A stretch of DNA of 64,000 bases from Nephrocerus scutellatus. Its lineage: Eukaryota > Arthropoda > Insecta > Diptera > Pipunculidae. The DNA is taken from the NCBI GenBank assembly GCA_947095585.1, contig OX352761.1, positions 131,160,277-131,224,276 on the forward strand. Reading direction: 5' to 3'. Below are positions 12,205 to 49,539 of the stretch, in pieces. A model generated the notes under the pieces. The model ran no database searches and had not been told where the DNA came from. It was given only the letters and a program-made list of their open reading frames with translations. Both the position numbers and the translations under genes were made by a program. Within the stretch, counting starts at the first letter, position 1; each line of letters opens with the position of its first letter.

Positions 12205-12771
12205 GGCGGTCAGCCATCAGCAGAGTAGGGCGAATAAAACAGAATACTTCAGAAATGCATGTGGCCGCAACTATGTCTGACTGGTGGAAGTGCGATCAAA
12301 CCTCCACGTGGAGGCCCGCTGGTATTTCCATTGGAAATTTCAATCCCATCCAACATCTAAAACGGCTAACGCAGACGATATTGACATCGTTGGTGGAAAC
12401 CGAAGGGCTGTACGGGAAGCTTTCATCCAGATCGAGCAGGTGGCACGAAATCTGGGGCTGCACATAAATGAGAGCAAAACAAAGTACATTGTGGCCACGT
12501 CTGCGAGTAGAAGATCCAACATTGGTCCCTCAATTCAAAAAGTCGAGCGCGAATTTGAAGTAATGCAATTCTTTAACTATCTCGGGTCAACTGTAGCAGC
12601 CGATAACAGTATGGAGCCAAGCCTACGCAGGAAGGATGGCGTAGACCAGGACGCCCAGACTTTAGGGATGCCAAACTGGATGACATCGGATCGAAATCGG
12701 GACCTGTTGAGAGATTTTTTGCGGGAGGCCAGGACCGGACACCGGTTGTAGAGCCAAATATGATGATGATG
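12205..12771 (+). mobile_element. RTE-type non-LTR fragment with EN-to-RT deletion (family A)
   Basis: It starts in the endonuclease region (SRVGRIKQNTSEMHVAA) and jumps by deletion into RT at ADDIDIVGGNRRAVREAFI, then HINESKTKYIVATSASRRSN. A second deletion joins NSMEPS to LRRKDGVDQDAQ and the 3' end LGMPNWMTSDRNRD. The tail is (ATG)n at 12759-12771. Much of it is still open (12284-12751). Antisense to CASK. Confidence 0.85.
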
Positions 12772-14790
12772 AAAGCACTCGATTTAAAATGAACCCGCAA
12801 ATGTAATCCATCAAAAATGGATTTGCCAGTCTAAAACGATTTTTTTTCTGAATCTATGATTTCAGGAATAATTAGCTAAAACATCCTTATTTAAAAATTA
12901 AGAGCTGCCGGTTTAATAGTTGGAATTTTGCCTGAGATTTTAATCGCTATTAAAGCTCTTAAGTCCTTATATTTCGAAACACTGTGCTGCACATAACATT
13001 CAGCAGGGCAAACACCTTAAAAGCAAGCACACATTTTTATGTGAAAACTACTTTTTACACTATGTTTGCCTGTAATGTAGAGGTGTGTAACTGCAGTAAA
13101 TATTTTATTACACTTGGTGCTTATAAAACTGTAGAAGCATATAATAAAGATGATAGATTATACACCTTAGGTTTAAAATCTATACATATACTGTTGTCCA
13201 AATGCCGCTATAATTATGGTGTAGAGCTATTAAGAGATTCTGCATAAAACCACACGAAAACAATCCTGCTTTGCGCAGCGACAAATAGATTGTAATGTGC
13301 TTACCGTAAACAATATACGTTTTAATATTTATTTTTATACTGATATAATTCCCTGTTTTCCACTTAAAAATTTACTCCACCCAAAGGGGTTTTAACCGCA
13401 AAATATATTACTTTTATTTGCCCCATATACTACAATAGAAGAAATAGGAGCTACGATTATATAAATGCTCCAGGATCATGACAAATAAATTGTCGTCTAG
13501 AGTACGAACATTTGGCTACATTTTACGGACAAAAACAAAAAATTAAATGAATGCTATAAATCGACCACTTTTTGCAAAACAAAATTTGGCTCAACGTCTT
13601 TTCTAATTTTGTGTCAAATTCTAATATTTTGCATGCAATCCTTATATTCGACGGCTTTAATATTTTGAACTTATTGCTCTTTACTTTGATCTTGAACTTC
13701 CCTTTTTAACCATAAACCATTTCTACAGATAAATTATAGAATAAGCATGAAATAGGAATGTTATACGGTAGCAATAATGCCGCAAGCATACACTCGTCCA
13801 TTCAAAAAGAAGGACGGAAGAGTTTGGCTTCGTCCTTTAAATGGCAATGTAAAGTAAAAGACCGGTTAAAGAAGTCACGTGTCATATGTTTGACATGAAA
13901 TAACCCCTTTGGGCATCTAATGCGATGGTACTACTATCTTAGGAAATTGTGATATATATGAACAGCAATCTTCGAAGGCCATATTATATCATGTTTAGAG
14001 ACACGAAAGCAGAACATACGGAGAATATTGAGGTTGTTTATTGCACTATTCAGGTGCGGCCGTCATCTTCACCCCTTGTTACTACCACCATTCACCATCA
14101 GATCAGGAATCGAGGACTTTTAACCCTTACCGCAAAGAACTTTCTAATAATAATGCAAGCAATAAGCGTTGACATTTCGTACAAACCAATAACTAGCACA
14201 AAGGGATTACATATTCGAGGGGGAAACCATAAATCAGTTTCCATTTGAATTTTATGAATTTCTAATGTTTTCCTCTCTTATATTAAAAAGTACATCTCGG
14301 CTGTTCGACAATATATCTTTGTAAAGTTTACCGAAAATCTTATTACCCAAAGGAATTCAAAATATAGTACATAATTGGTATTTATAGACTTAAAATCTCA
14401 AACAGTTCAATGATCTGAAACAAAAGTATACTAAGCGTCTTGTGGCCAATTTGAATTAGCACACCCATAAGAGATTGGCAACCTTAAAATGCTAGGCATA
14501 ACGTGGGTGTTCAATAATTGAGGAGAGGGAACGAAATGTTATATTTTTTACTACAAAGTTTTATTGATTAATTCCTTCTATGTAATGACATATATGTAGC
14601 ATAAACTAAGCGTTTGAGGGGGCGAATATTCACTACAGATCGTAGCGACGACAATGATCAAGAAAGGCGTTGCAAAAATTCAAAAAATAAAAGAATTGTG
14701 TTTTTTGTTTCTAAATATTTCTAAGACTTTGCATTTCTATTTATTTTCTATTTAATCGTATTGCTAAATTATAGACTTATTTAATGATAT
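12772..14790. other. no recognisable gene; short inverted repeat pair
   Basis: A 12-bp inverted repeat cccaaaggggtt lies at about 13389-13400, with its complement at 13902-13913. Open frames at 12984-13247 (+) and 13949-14248 (+) have no recognised motif. The rest is AT-rich. Confidence 0.3.
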
Positions 14791-15317
14791 TTAAACTCTA
14801 TACATAATATTAATATTTGCTAATATGTACTTCTTGCTGACCATTATCAAGGCAAAAAAGATAAGTTTTAAATGACTTTTCTGACTGTTCATTAATTTCT
14901 GAATAGGGGTCTCCTCCTCATCCTCATCCATGCAGCTTCTGCAGAAGTCATTCGAGAAGACTCCGAGTCTTGCTGCATGCTTGCCTATGAGACAGTGTCC
15001 TGTAGTGACGCCTACAATAGCACCGATGTGCGATCTTTTTTGAGAGATCAAATACTCGGAGGGTTTCGGTTCTAGCTGGGCCAGATCTGCTTTGTCGCTA
15101 TGCAAGTTGTACCGTTTGACCACCTACGATTAGTTTTATCAATAGCATCCTGCTTTAACATGAGTATGCATGTAGCGATTGCGTAGAGAACCATATTTAG
15201 ATAATATGGGTAGCGTAGTTCCTTGTTTGGGCAGTTCGTCAGCCATACAGTTTCCGGAATGTCTCTATGTCCCGGCACCCAACACAGGTGGATATTGAAC
15301 TGCTCCGCAATTCCCAT
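14791..15317 (-). mobile_element. RNase H and C-terminal region of an I/LOA-like element (family C)
   Basis: Minus-strand translation has IHLCWVPGHRDIPE (RNase H GH motif), then KRYNLHSDKADL, SHIGAIVGVTTGHCLIGKHA, ARLGVFSNDFCRSCMDEDEE. The CRSC...EEE block is the C-terminal cysteine motif after RNase H in I/LOA/R1-like non-LTR elements. It is frame-broken and truncated. Related ends occur at 43470-43860 and 61556-61870. Confidence 0.7.
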
Positions 15318-15540
15318 GCCTGTGGATCATAGTGACGTGTTGTATGGATGAAGAACGAATCCATGAACTTAACTGTATGTCCGAAGATGGGCTTGAGATT
15401 AAACTAATGAGAATTTAAAGCGCCACGAGTATTGAGGTTGAATTCAAGGAGAGGTGGCTGCAGCTGGCTATTTCTCTTGAGCACCGCTGGTGGAAGAAGT
15501 GATAAAACAATGACAGGCAGGAAACTTTCCTGCGGTGTTC

Positions 15541-15800
15541 AAGCTAATCTATTGATTTCGCTATATTTGCGTCACCGATAAGTTTTATCGCGCGGTTTTG
15601 TATTCTATCTAGCTGATGCAAAGTGGTTTTAGGCGCACCAGACCAGATATGGCAATTGTAATCAAGTTTAGGGGGAATAAAAGCCTTGTATTTAGTATCC
15701 AGATCAAAGGGAGTGAAATATTTCTTGCACCGGGCTAGAAAACCTAAACATTTCGCAGCATTTTTGACGACGGTAAATATGTGTGGATTTACGTTCGAAA
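15541..15800 (-). mobile_element. non-LTR C-terminal RT/thumb fragment (family B)
   Basis: Minus-strand translation gives TVVKNAAKCLGFLARCKKYF, then KAFIPPKLDYNCHIWSGAPK and LDRIQNRAIKLIGDANIAKS, the conserved block after the RT core in CR1/jockey-like elements. The matching block in the copy at 26416-27140 (RALKVIGDVNIAKT) places both in one family. Confidence 0.75.
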
Positions 15801-17240
15801 ATTTGCCCGCTACACAAAACAACTGATAACAAAACATTTCATAATAAAGGTTTCTGTGCGGAGATAGAACAAAAAAAAGTATTTTTGTTGGGTCGGCAGG
15901 TACGAGTAGTGGAATATACTGACCAACCAAATAAATCGATTCATATTTCAGTATCGATAAGAAACTACAGCATATAGTTAGCCAAACTTTACAACACCAT
16001 AGCGATTATGAGCACCCTTGTAGCCTGATGTCCATTGCGATATGACAATCCTATTATTGCTTTATGACATTTTTGATAGTAATCCGTAGGTGAAACCTTT
16101 TGTCACATTCACATTATTTGTTGTTTTCTTTACCCAAGAATATTAACTAAATTAATTTAAAATAATTTTTTCTTTTGATGTTTTGAATTTCGCCAGTTCA
16201 ATCATGGGACATATTTGCTGTCTGATGATTTTTAAAAAGGTCGTTCACGATAATTTGTTATTCCAGAAAACATCGATTATGTGCTTGAAAGCAAGCTCGG
16301 TATGTAACATATCGTGAGATTCAGGCAAACTTTGAGATAGGTATGATCCAAATCAAAACCCTTTTTACGCTTTCAGGAAACACGAAAGACGTCAGAAAGG
16401 ACAGATGATTGATTTACTGCTAAGTCCGTGTGTTAACCAGATCCACATATTAAGGATAAGAGAATGCTCTGATCCTGATGAGGGTCCGTACTCTTAATTC
16501 AATTTGTAAAGGACAAAACGGAACGATTTAAGTGGACTTATATAAAAACTATAAGCTCAGTCCTCAGTGTTTAGCCGGGTGCAAAATTGTATAAAGCTTC
16601 ATGGAAATTCTTTGCACACCAATAACGATAATTGCAACGATAAACTTATAATACTTTTGATACTCTGTACCAATCCTTTGTATTGAACAACTCTCGTACG
16701 CTATAGTGAATGTGCAGGAAACTCAAAAATATCGTATTATCAGATTGGCTAAGTAATTGAGCAGAATTGTTATTCTAGTAAGGCTCAGCTGCTGGTCTGC
16801 TGAGCTAAGATCTACGAATAGCTCTCTACAATTTTCTCGTAATTGATTTCACTATTATCGATTGCTCCTTTTTGTCGCGTTTACATCAGAGAAACAAAAC
16901 AACTAGCTGCGAAAATTGATTTTCCAATTTTTGAATTGTAATTTCAAACTTGATATCTAGTTATTTTTTCACAAAACGTTTTCTATGTTTCAGTGCACTC
17001 CAACTAAATATTTATGTATGTAATGCACACAATGTCATTTAAGAATCATGTAAGAAATAATTTTGCACCTGCGATATGCAAATATCCATGCAATGAATCA
17101 CCATGATACCAGCAAAAGGACAATCAAAAAGCATTTATCTATTCGTTTACTTTCTCAAGTAATTATCGCAAATGATCCATCGAATAAATGGGAGAATCAT
17201 TGGGAATGATAGGAATTGGTTTTTTTTAAATAACAAATAC
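15801..17240. other. CASK intron, nothing recognised
   Basis: AT-rich. I searched both strands for the next CASK exon (the ALLxSHDVVAxDVY-type continuation) and did not find it. No TE signature stands out. Confidence 0.4.
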
Positions 17241-42645
<25,405 letters not shown>

Positions 42646-43469
42646 CTGAAATATTGAAAGAAAAACATGAAAAGAAATAGTATATTACATAACGAGCAAG
42701 GAAAGTGGAGTTTATCGTGCAAGTTAGAAGCAAAGGAGCACGATGAGCACTTTTCTGCGAGTAATGTACGCTATTTTTCACACGACCAAATCGGTTTTTC
42801 TGCTAAACCGATTATGCGCAATGCAAAATTACTCTGAGAATGTGTGTTTGTTGTGACTGCAGTAAAAAACAAAAGTATTTTAAATGATAAAGTAACTAGA
42901 GTGTGTAAAGGCTACTTTCGAAGCTAGGTTATAGTGTATGAAACAGTCACTTTCGTTTATGGGCGTGTGAAAGGAAAATAAAGTTTAGTATGAAATATCA
43001 GTTTATCATCAGAAGTAACAGTTCTATGTAAAAAATTATCTCACACTGTCTGATCTTTTGAGTCGCGGTTTTTTGGATTTTTGTACAAAGTAGCAAAGTA
43101 TTTTAATATTTATTTTAGTATTTTTTTTTAATAATATCTAATGAATGAAATATTCATTACGCTGGAGCTTAAATCTAATTCTTTGGGTTTTGAGCGTGAA
43201 TATTTATTAACCCGTAAACTGTCAGAAAGGTAATAATGTGATCCAACCAATTGTGGCATTTAATTTGAAAAAATAAAAAATAAAACATGAAAAAATAGGG
43301 TATGTGGGTATTTTTTTTTTCATTTTTTTCGAGTTTTACCTACTTGATAAGGTCGCAAAAGTTTCCTTTTGCTGACCTTATTATTTTGAATTATTGTTAG
43401 ATATTGTGGACTTTAATTTGTCCCGACAAACAATGAAATTATATTATACGGTTTCGAAACCGTAAACAG
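42646..43469. other. no recognisable gene upstream of the first CASK exon seen
   Basis: AT-rich. I looked here for the exon encoding the VYELCEVIGK-type residues before the glycine loop and did not find it. Confidence 0.4.
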
Positions 43470-43860
43470 AAGGTTAGGTTAGGTTGCGGTGGCAGTCGGC
43501 CAAAAAGTTGACACACTTAGGCCAATAAATGTCTATTGTGAATGTCTGTTGTGAAAAGTCAAGAAAGTGCTTCCCCTACTCGTTGGACCAGTTGGAGCTT
43601 CGTATAAAGCGCAAGAGACTTCTAAAGTAAGTATTGGTCAACTTATTGAGACCTTTATAAAAAGAAAGCTCAAAATGGAGGTTACGTTATTGAAAGAAGG
43701 CTGAGCACGTGCAGAGAAGGAGGAAAATGGTCTTCTTATCGTCGTTGCAACTTCTGAAGAACTCAGCAGAGAATACGCCCAGCCTTGTTTAGTGCTTGTC
43801 TATGAGACAGTGCCCAGTGATGATACCCATTGGAGCACCGATGTGCAATCTGTTTAGAGA
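43470..43860 (-). mobile_element. I/LOA-like 3' end with AACCT repeats (family C)
   Basis: Minus-strand translation from 43860 downward gives LHIGAPMGIITGHCLIDKH, RLGVFSAEFFRSC and a last block ending RFIRSSNW, then a stop. It parallels the 14791-15123 copy. After about 80 bp of UTR the minus strand ends in aacctaacctaacc (43471-43486 on the plus strand as ggttaggttaggtt). The head abuts a plus-strand family A copy at 43865. Confidence 0.65.
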
Positions 43861-43865
43861 TCAAA

Positions 43866-44516
43866 CAAAGCAAAACAAAGTACATGGTGGCAACGTCTGC
43901 GAGCAGAAAATCCAACATTGGTCCCTCAGTTCAAATAATGAAGCGCGAATTTGACGTAGTGCAATCTTTTAATTATCTCAGGTCAACTATAGCAGCCGAT
44001 AACAGCATGGAACCACGGTTGCTTAAAGCCAACAAAGCCTACTATAGTCTGTCAAGATTCTTCAAATCCAGCAACCATAACCATAACAACCAAGCTGCTG
44101 GTATATAAGACAATGGTCATACCAGTACTTATATATGGATCCGTGATTTGGGTGCTTAGCAAAAACCATTCTGACCTCTTAGCCGCGTTTGAGAGAAAAG
44201 TCTTGCGGTTAGTTGTTGGCCACGTATGTGAGGAAGGACGATTCCAGAGACTCTATAATGATAAGATTTACGAGCGTTACCGCGATGTCGACATCGTGAA
44301 GAGAATTAAGCTGGCTCCAGTTGGCAGGTCACCTAGCTCGCATGAGCGAAGAGGATCCTGCTTGGAAAGTCCAGAAAGACCAGGACGATCAGAGTTTAGG
44401 TATGGCGAGATAATAAACAACGCCAAATCTCAAATCGGGATCGGTGGAGAGACTTTTTGCAGGAGGCCAGAACCGGACCCCGGTTGTAGAGAAAAATATG
44501 ATGATGATTATGATGA
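43866..44516 (+). mobile_element. RTE-type non-LTR fragment (family A)
   Basis: It starts in SKTKYMVATSASRKSNIG, then FNYLRSTIAADNSMEP, KAYYSLSRFFKS, YGSVIWVLSKNHSDLLAAFE and VVGHVCEEGRF, up to a deletion in the ARM-SEED region. The 3' end has the (ATG)n tail at 44500-44516. The frame is interrupted once at 44109. Antisense to CASK if the gene reaches this far. Confidence 0.87.
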
Positions 44517-46620
44517 ACTGTATATCTAAAACGATCAATTAGGTGAAATCACGGGGAAGGAATTTAATTTTAAGAAGAATTGTAAGAACTTACGATCAAC
44601 TGTCAAGAAGATTGATATGTAAATACTAAACTTTTTTCACATAAACATCATTTGGGTGTCAAAACCTATTTGCGATTTGATAGACGTCCGTACGTAAAAA
44701 TGAAAAAAGTTTTCACATTTTCACATATAAAGTTTAAATCTCAACCATTTAACAAACAGATACGTTAATTGTACGCTCAATGCACTTTCCAGCGTAAAAA
44801 ACTGACAATACTTTTTAATTGGATTGCACTTGAACCCACTGCCAATGTGTGCAGTCTCTGTTACAGAGTGAACTCTATTTTATTGTACTAAGGTAACCAC
44901 AGTTGCGGGAAAACCATTTCGCTTTTGCAAATTATTTTCGAGAATTTGAATTATAAAGCAAATATTTAGTAGGTACATTTCAAAATGATTTTACCTCCGA
45001 TAATGCCGTGCGGCCACTTTCGGGCAAACTGTTCGACCTTGTATTGTTGTGTGCAATAAGCGTTTTTTCGTTATTTTGGATTGTTGGTGATTTTTTAAAA
45101 TGTATTTAAAAAATTGCCACTATTAAAGTGCTTTCATCGCTCCGTTCCCAGCTAAGAGAGCACATAATCCTGTCGCCAGGCTTTCCCCGGAGATACAGTG
45201 TCGTTTAACTCGATGATAATACTTTATAGTTTCCGCCTACCAGCGCCATTGCATATATATAACTCGTGGCACAAGGTAAAAAATATCTCTGGCCGCTTTT
45301 ATTTTATTTTATATGAAACGACCGACGGAAATCTAAAAAAATTGTTGATGACCTAAATTGAGGTTGGATCAAGTTTAATTATACTCGGAGTAGTGTGGCT
45401 AGTGGCCTGCGGAAATATAAAAGCTGCAGGATGCACGACTGATAGCTGCACCTGCACCTGTGACATAGTCACATTTCAGCAAGTTTTGCGACTCTGGAGC
45501 TATGCTAAAAATTCGGTGCGTCCAATTACTGATTTTGTATAAATGTTACCATTTAACGGCTTGTAGCACAATGACTTTTTGAAATGGATGAGTGTACTGT
45601 ACATAGGTCGTTCAAAAGGAAGATTAGTTGCTCCGTTTTACAGCCGATGTCGGTATTTAAGTTAAATTTTTATAGCTGGTCATAAAGCGATTAGCTTAAC
45701 GAGCTCATGAAATGTTCGACAATACAGATACTTGCTGTCATCGATGGAGATGTGGAAGTTTGAATATTTTCTAATCTAGCACTAGTCTTATCTACGTTTT
45801 TTTTATAATAATAAGATACTATGAATAAGTTCGAAACATACCATGTATTCAGGTAGGTTACTAAGTTTACTTCAATTGATTTCGTTTTTAAAGAGGGTTT
45901 GTACAAATTTCGATAAGTTGAATTTAAACGTTTTATAAAGGGAAAATGATAATAAAAGGTTTGCTTTAAAAGTTTGTAATAAGTTGCAAACTCACGGAAT
46001 AGAGTGTGCAGTCTCCATCCGATTTTAAGTGCAACCAACTCCCTCTCATCATTTCAAAGTCAATTACGGAAGCTTCGTGGTTTTCGTATTTGAACTTTAA
46101 AAAAAATCCAATAAAGTACCAGTGAAAAACCAATTTATTCCGATTTACGCAATTAATAGTAATAAAGACCCCATTGGATCATCGAATGTTGCTCACATTA
46201 TTGTAACAGCAACAATAACAACAATCAATGAGAATTTCAAATGCATTGCACGTTTTGTGTAGGAAGATAATGAAAATTTACCGGAGTCTGCAAAAAACCA
46301 AAAACGAGTAATTAAATTTCTTCCAATTATCTGTGGAACAAAATGTACGTCCTATGAGTAACACAAACCAGAACTCGGCCTTGCTTGTCCCAAGCCCAGA
46401 TAAAGGAGGAATGAGGGGAGGAATAGGTAACGGACTAGTCCTATCCCCAGTCAATGTTTATCCCAATCCAACGTGGAACAGCTTACATCGATTGATGCAT
46501 GGTTAAGAGGGAGCTTAATCGCTAGTAAGCGAACTACGAATACCTGACGACCTTCGTTTTAAACCCCAGTCTTCTCATGGCATACCATCCTCTTTCATAG
46601 GTGACCTTTTTCCCCCGATA
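44517..46620. other. no recognisable gene
   Basis: AT-rich. A minus-strand block ending at a gtaaaa donor near 44994 reads KVEQFARKWPHGIIGG, which looks protein-like but matches nothing I know. The frame at 45691-46038 (-) is Tyr/Lys-rich with no motif. Confidence 0.3.
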
Positions 46621-47780
46621 CTCGTGGGTATCAAAATTTGTCCAAATATAAATATTTATGAGACCGATGCATCTCAAACTGCATCAACCTCGGAACCTGT
46701 TGTAGGACAGCCCGTTGTAATACTAAAAACTGTGAGTGTTCTCGAATATACCAAAACAACGCGATAATAAGCGGATTAGATCTGAGGATAAAACTCCACC
46801 CGATTCGGGTGCCAAAAAAGTTAAAAAAGTTGACCGATAGCGGTGTTTGGCCGTAATTTACCGGCTCAAATTTCAAAACGGGGTGGTTGCGCTCGAACTT
46901 CGAGAAGATTAGCAAGAGTGGATTGAACGTTACGCTGGTGGAAGAAGGATCATTCCCCAAACCAAAAGAGTGGGATCTGGGGTATTCGGACCCAACACCA
47001 AAGTCTCAATACCGATCGATATGAGTCCGACTGTTTTCCAAACTGAACTCCATGCCATTGAGGTCTGCGCTAGGATTAACCTTAGTAAGGGTATTAGAGG
47101 CGTTACGATTTATTTTTGTTCATATAGTCAAGCAGCACATAAAGTGCTATCGTCCAATATAATGGACTTTAACTCAGTTAAATGCTGCTACAATCCACTG
47201 CAATCCCTGGTAGTGCTCTGCCAATAAGGGTAAAACTCGGTTTGGGATGCAGATGAATTAGCCAGGGCTGGGTAAGAATCTGCGTTTTTAGAACCAGAAC
47301 TTTGCTGTGATGTTAACTGGGCTTCCACCACAACAATGATTAATAAGTGGGAAGGTAGACTTCTTCTGGCTCATTGGGATAATATCACAGGGAGGCAATC
47401 CAAACGGTTAATCGGATTTTCCTATAAGGAAATCCAGATTAATCCTAACGGTATCAGAAAGATGGTAAGCTTTCTTACAGGTCATTGTGGCCAGCGATAT
47501 CACCTTAATCTTGTCTTAAACACGAAATGTAGGTTTTGCTCGGAGTATGACGAAACACCCGCGCACATTCTCTGTGATTGTCCAGCATTGATCTGATTAA
47601 GGAGACATATTTTCCACAAGGCATTATGTTCGGCGGCTGATCTGCGTACTATCTTTCAGGACATACTATCTTTCATTAGGAAGGTAGTAAGTCTCTTAGA
47701 GTAGTTACCACCTACGATACAATAGATCTTTTCAGGTCGCAGTATCAGCCAATTGTGCTATGGTTTTATCTTAAAAAAAC
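46621..47780 (+). mobile_element. I/LOA-like RNase H and C-terminal region (family C-related)
   Basis: Translation has GSGVFGPNTKVSIPI, FQTELHAIEVCARINLS (RNase H catalytic Glu), INKWEGRLLLAHWDNITGRQ, SKRLIGFSYKEIQINPN, VSFLTGHCGQRYHLNLVLN and CRFCSEYDETPAHILCDCPA. The CRFC...H...C zinc-knuckle-like block ends I/R1-type ORF2. Stops are scattered. It is a different subfamily from 14791-15317, since the linker to CRxC differs. Confidence 0.78.
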
Positions 47781-48649
47781 ACGAACCACGATCATTGCTC
47801 AATGCAATGTAATGCAAAACGTAAAGTAGGTCCCTCTTAAATTTAAATAAATTATATTATATATATTATATATACAACTTTTATTTGAAAAAAAATTAGT
47901 CGATTCAACAGGAATCGGAATTCAAAATAATTTTTAAATATTTGTCACTGAACAAAGTCTTTAAAGAATTTCTGCCATAGTCTGGCAGGAAGGAATTTAC
48001 GAGTATTTTTGCCTTGCCCAGGAAAATGATAAAACTAAATCGACTAAAAGAGAAAACCAAAATTCGATTGAGGTTTTATTGCAGGAATACGATTGATTGA
48101 ATTCCATACAACTCACCTCAGAACTATGGCAAACCCGGTTGTATGTTGTCATTCTTTAAATGTCCTGGCAACTTCTCTGGGCTGTTAGCTGGTACGTTCA
48201 ACGAATCCCACATACAACTTATTTGCTGTTGCTCTGTTGAAAAGTACTCATATGTTATACTGGCCGATATATACGATATGAGTATGAAGCGGCAAATATT
48301 TCGTAGATTCGGTCAATGAAATATTTAGTTCAACGATTTTGGAATTCTATCCTGGCTTTGTTTGTTGTTTGATTATTCAAGAATGCTGCTGTGGGTTTTT
48401 TTTGGAATGATGTGTATGTTATAGATCTCAGTTCTAAGACGTTGCTCATGTTTCTATATTATATATAGTGTAGTAGCATGGATCACTTGTGAAAAAGCTT
48501 ATCAATAGATTTATAAAAACCCTTTGCTTAACAAGTAAGATAAAGTTTCACAGTACAGTGGTTGCTGTCGATGATTATTAGAAAATTTATAGGGATTCTT
48601 GGTTACCGAACCAAAATGGCAAAATTGACGTACCGTACGTAATTTTTAC
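47781..48649. other. no recognisable gene
   Basis: AT-rich. TA-rich microsatellite near 47850-47872. Nothing else recognised. Confidence 0.4.
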
Positions 48650-48677
48650 CTCCTCAGCCATCAGCGCTACCTTGCAC
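48650..48677 (-). CDS. possible CASK start micro-exon (MAEE)
   Basis: On the minus strand a 28-nt block sits between a pyrimidine-rich acceptor (ctttcttcag) and a donor (gtaaaa). It contains ATG GCT GAG GAG ending exactly at the donor. Mammalian CASK starts MADDD, so MAEE would fit as an initiator exon at phase 0. The next exon, encoding the residues up to the glycine-loop lysine, should then lie between 48649 and 42646. I looked for it and did not find it, so this stays a guess. Confidence 0.2.
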
Positions 48678-48789
48678 CTGAAGAAAGTAAAATAGAAAAT
48701 AAATCAAAGTTTGTCACTCTCCTTTTTTAGCCACATTCCCCGTTGCATTTAAAAAAACACCTCGGATTTCGGCTTTTTTAAAAGTCGTA

Positions 48790-48827
48790 ATGGAATGGAA
48801 GGAATGGAAATGGAATGGAAGGAACCA
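48790..48827 (+). repeat. GGAAT-type microsatellite
   Basis: Short run of tggaatggaa units with variants. It lies immediately before a divergent family A fragment. Confidence 0.7.
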
Positions 48828-48831
48828 ACTA

Positions 48832-49065
48832 CGCGCACAATAGCTATAATCCAACAAAGCATTCAGTCGTCTGTCGAAATTCTTTAAATCCAGGAAGTTA
48901 GCTATAACATTCAAGCTGCTAGTCTACGAGAATAAGGTAATAGTCGTACCCGTGTTTTATATTATATCCCAGTCTTGTATGGAAAAAAGCAAATTTGCCC
49001 TCTTAGCGACTCCTGAGAGGAAAGTTTTGCGGAGAGTTGTTAGCCTCATATGTGAGAAAGGATGA
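48832..49065 (+). mobile_element. divergent RTE-type fragment (family A)
   Basis: It matches, with many substitutions, the block from the TRARLLKANKAYY region to KSRNLTITSKLLVY, ending in the RKVLRRVVSLICEKG region. It is older than the other copies. No tail. Confidence 0.6.
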
Positions 49066-49140
49066 TGATCCACGAAAAATGTATATGGATATGGGTCCAA
49101 TCACTTTCAAATTTTTACAAAAAGTACTGTTCGTCGGAGT

Positions 49141-49434
49141 GGGCGTCGTGGCTTAGTGGAAATGCGCGTGGCTACTGAGCAGGAGGTTCGTGGTTCAAAT
49201 CCCAGTAACATCAAAAGTATTTTTCACGGTGTCCCATCTCTCGCGAATGTCTGACAAACGTTCCGAGAGTAACGTCACGGAATGCTTCTCAATTCGCCGT
49301 TCGGATCCGGCCTTAAATTGTAGGTCCCTTCCACATCCACGCACATATCGAGAATTGCGAGATTTTCAGTTTCCTCAATGCAAGTGCCATTCATGGATAA
49401 CGGCATAGCATTTAGGGTTCGCTTAGACGACAGG
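49141..49434 (+). mobile_element. tRNA-derived SINE candidate
   Basis: A pol III A box (TGGCTTAGTGG, 49149-49159) and B box (GGTTCAAATCC, 49192-49202) are 32 nt apart, which is normal tRNA spacing. The acceptor arm does not pair, so it is not a working tRNA gene. Unique-looking sequence of about 230 bp follows and then a tandem tail, the layout of a tRNA-derived SINE. I saw no second copy in the window. Confidence 0.65.
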
Positions 49435-49534
49435 ACTAAAATAATACTAAAATAACACTAAAATAACACTAAAATAACACTAAAATAACACTAAAATAAC
49501 ACTAAAATAACACTAAAATAACACTAAAATAACA
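49435..49534 (+). repeat. 11-bp minisatellite (actaaaataac)
   Basis: About nine nearly perfect units. It sits at the 3' end of the SINE candidate and touches a family B copy at 49540. Confidence 0.95.
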
Positions 49535-49539
49535 GCTGG

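Noticed and set aside
1..17240. remaining CASK exons (PDZ, SH3, guanylate kinase)
   Set aside because: I searched the minus strand for conserved blocks of these domains and found none; they must lie beyond the window.
44994..45060. possible host exon (KVEQFARKWPHGIIGG then gtaaaa)
   Set aside because: No family recognised, no paired exon, weak donor.
49141..49212. functional tRNA gene
   Set aside because: A and B boxes are present, but the ends do not pair as an acceptor stem and the T arm is poor; tRNA-derived SINE fits better.
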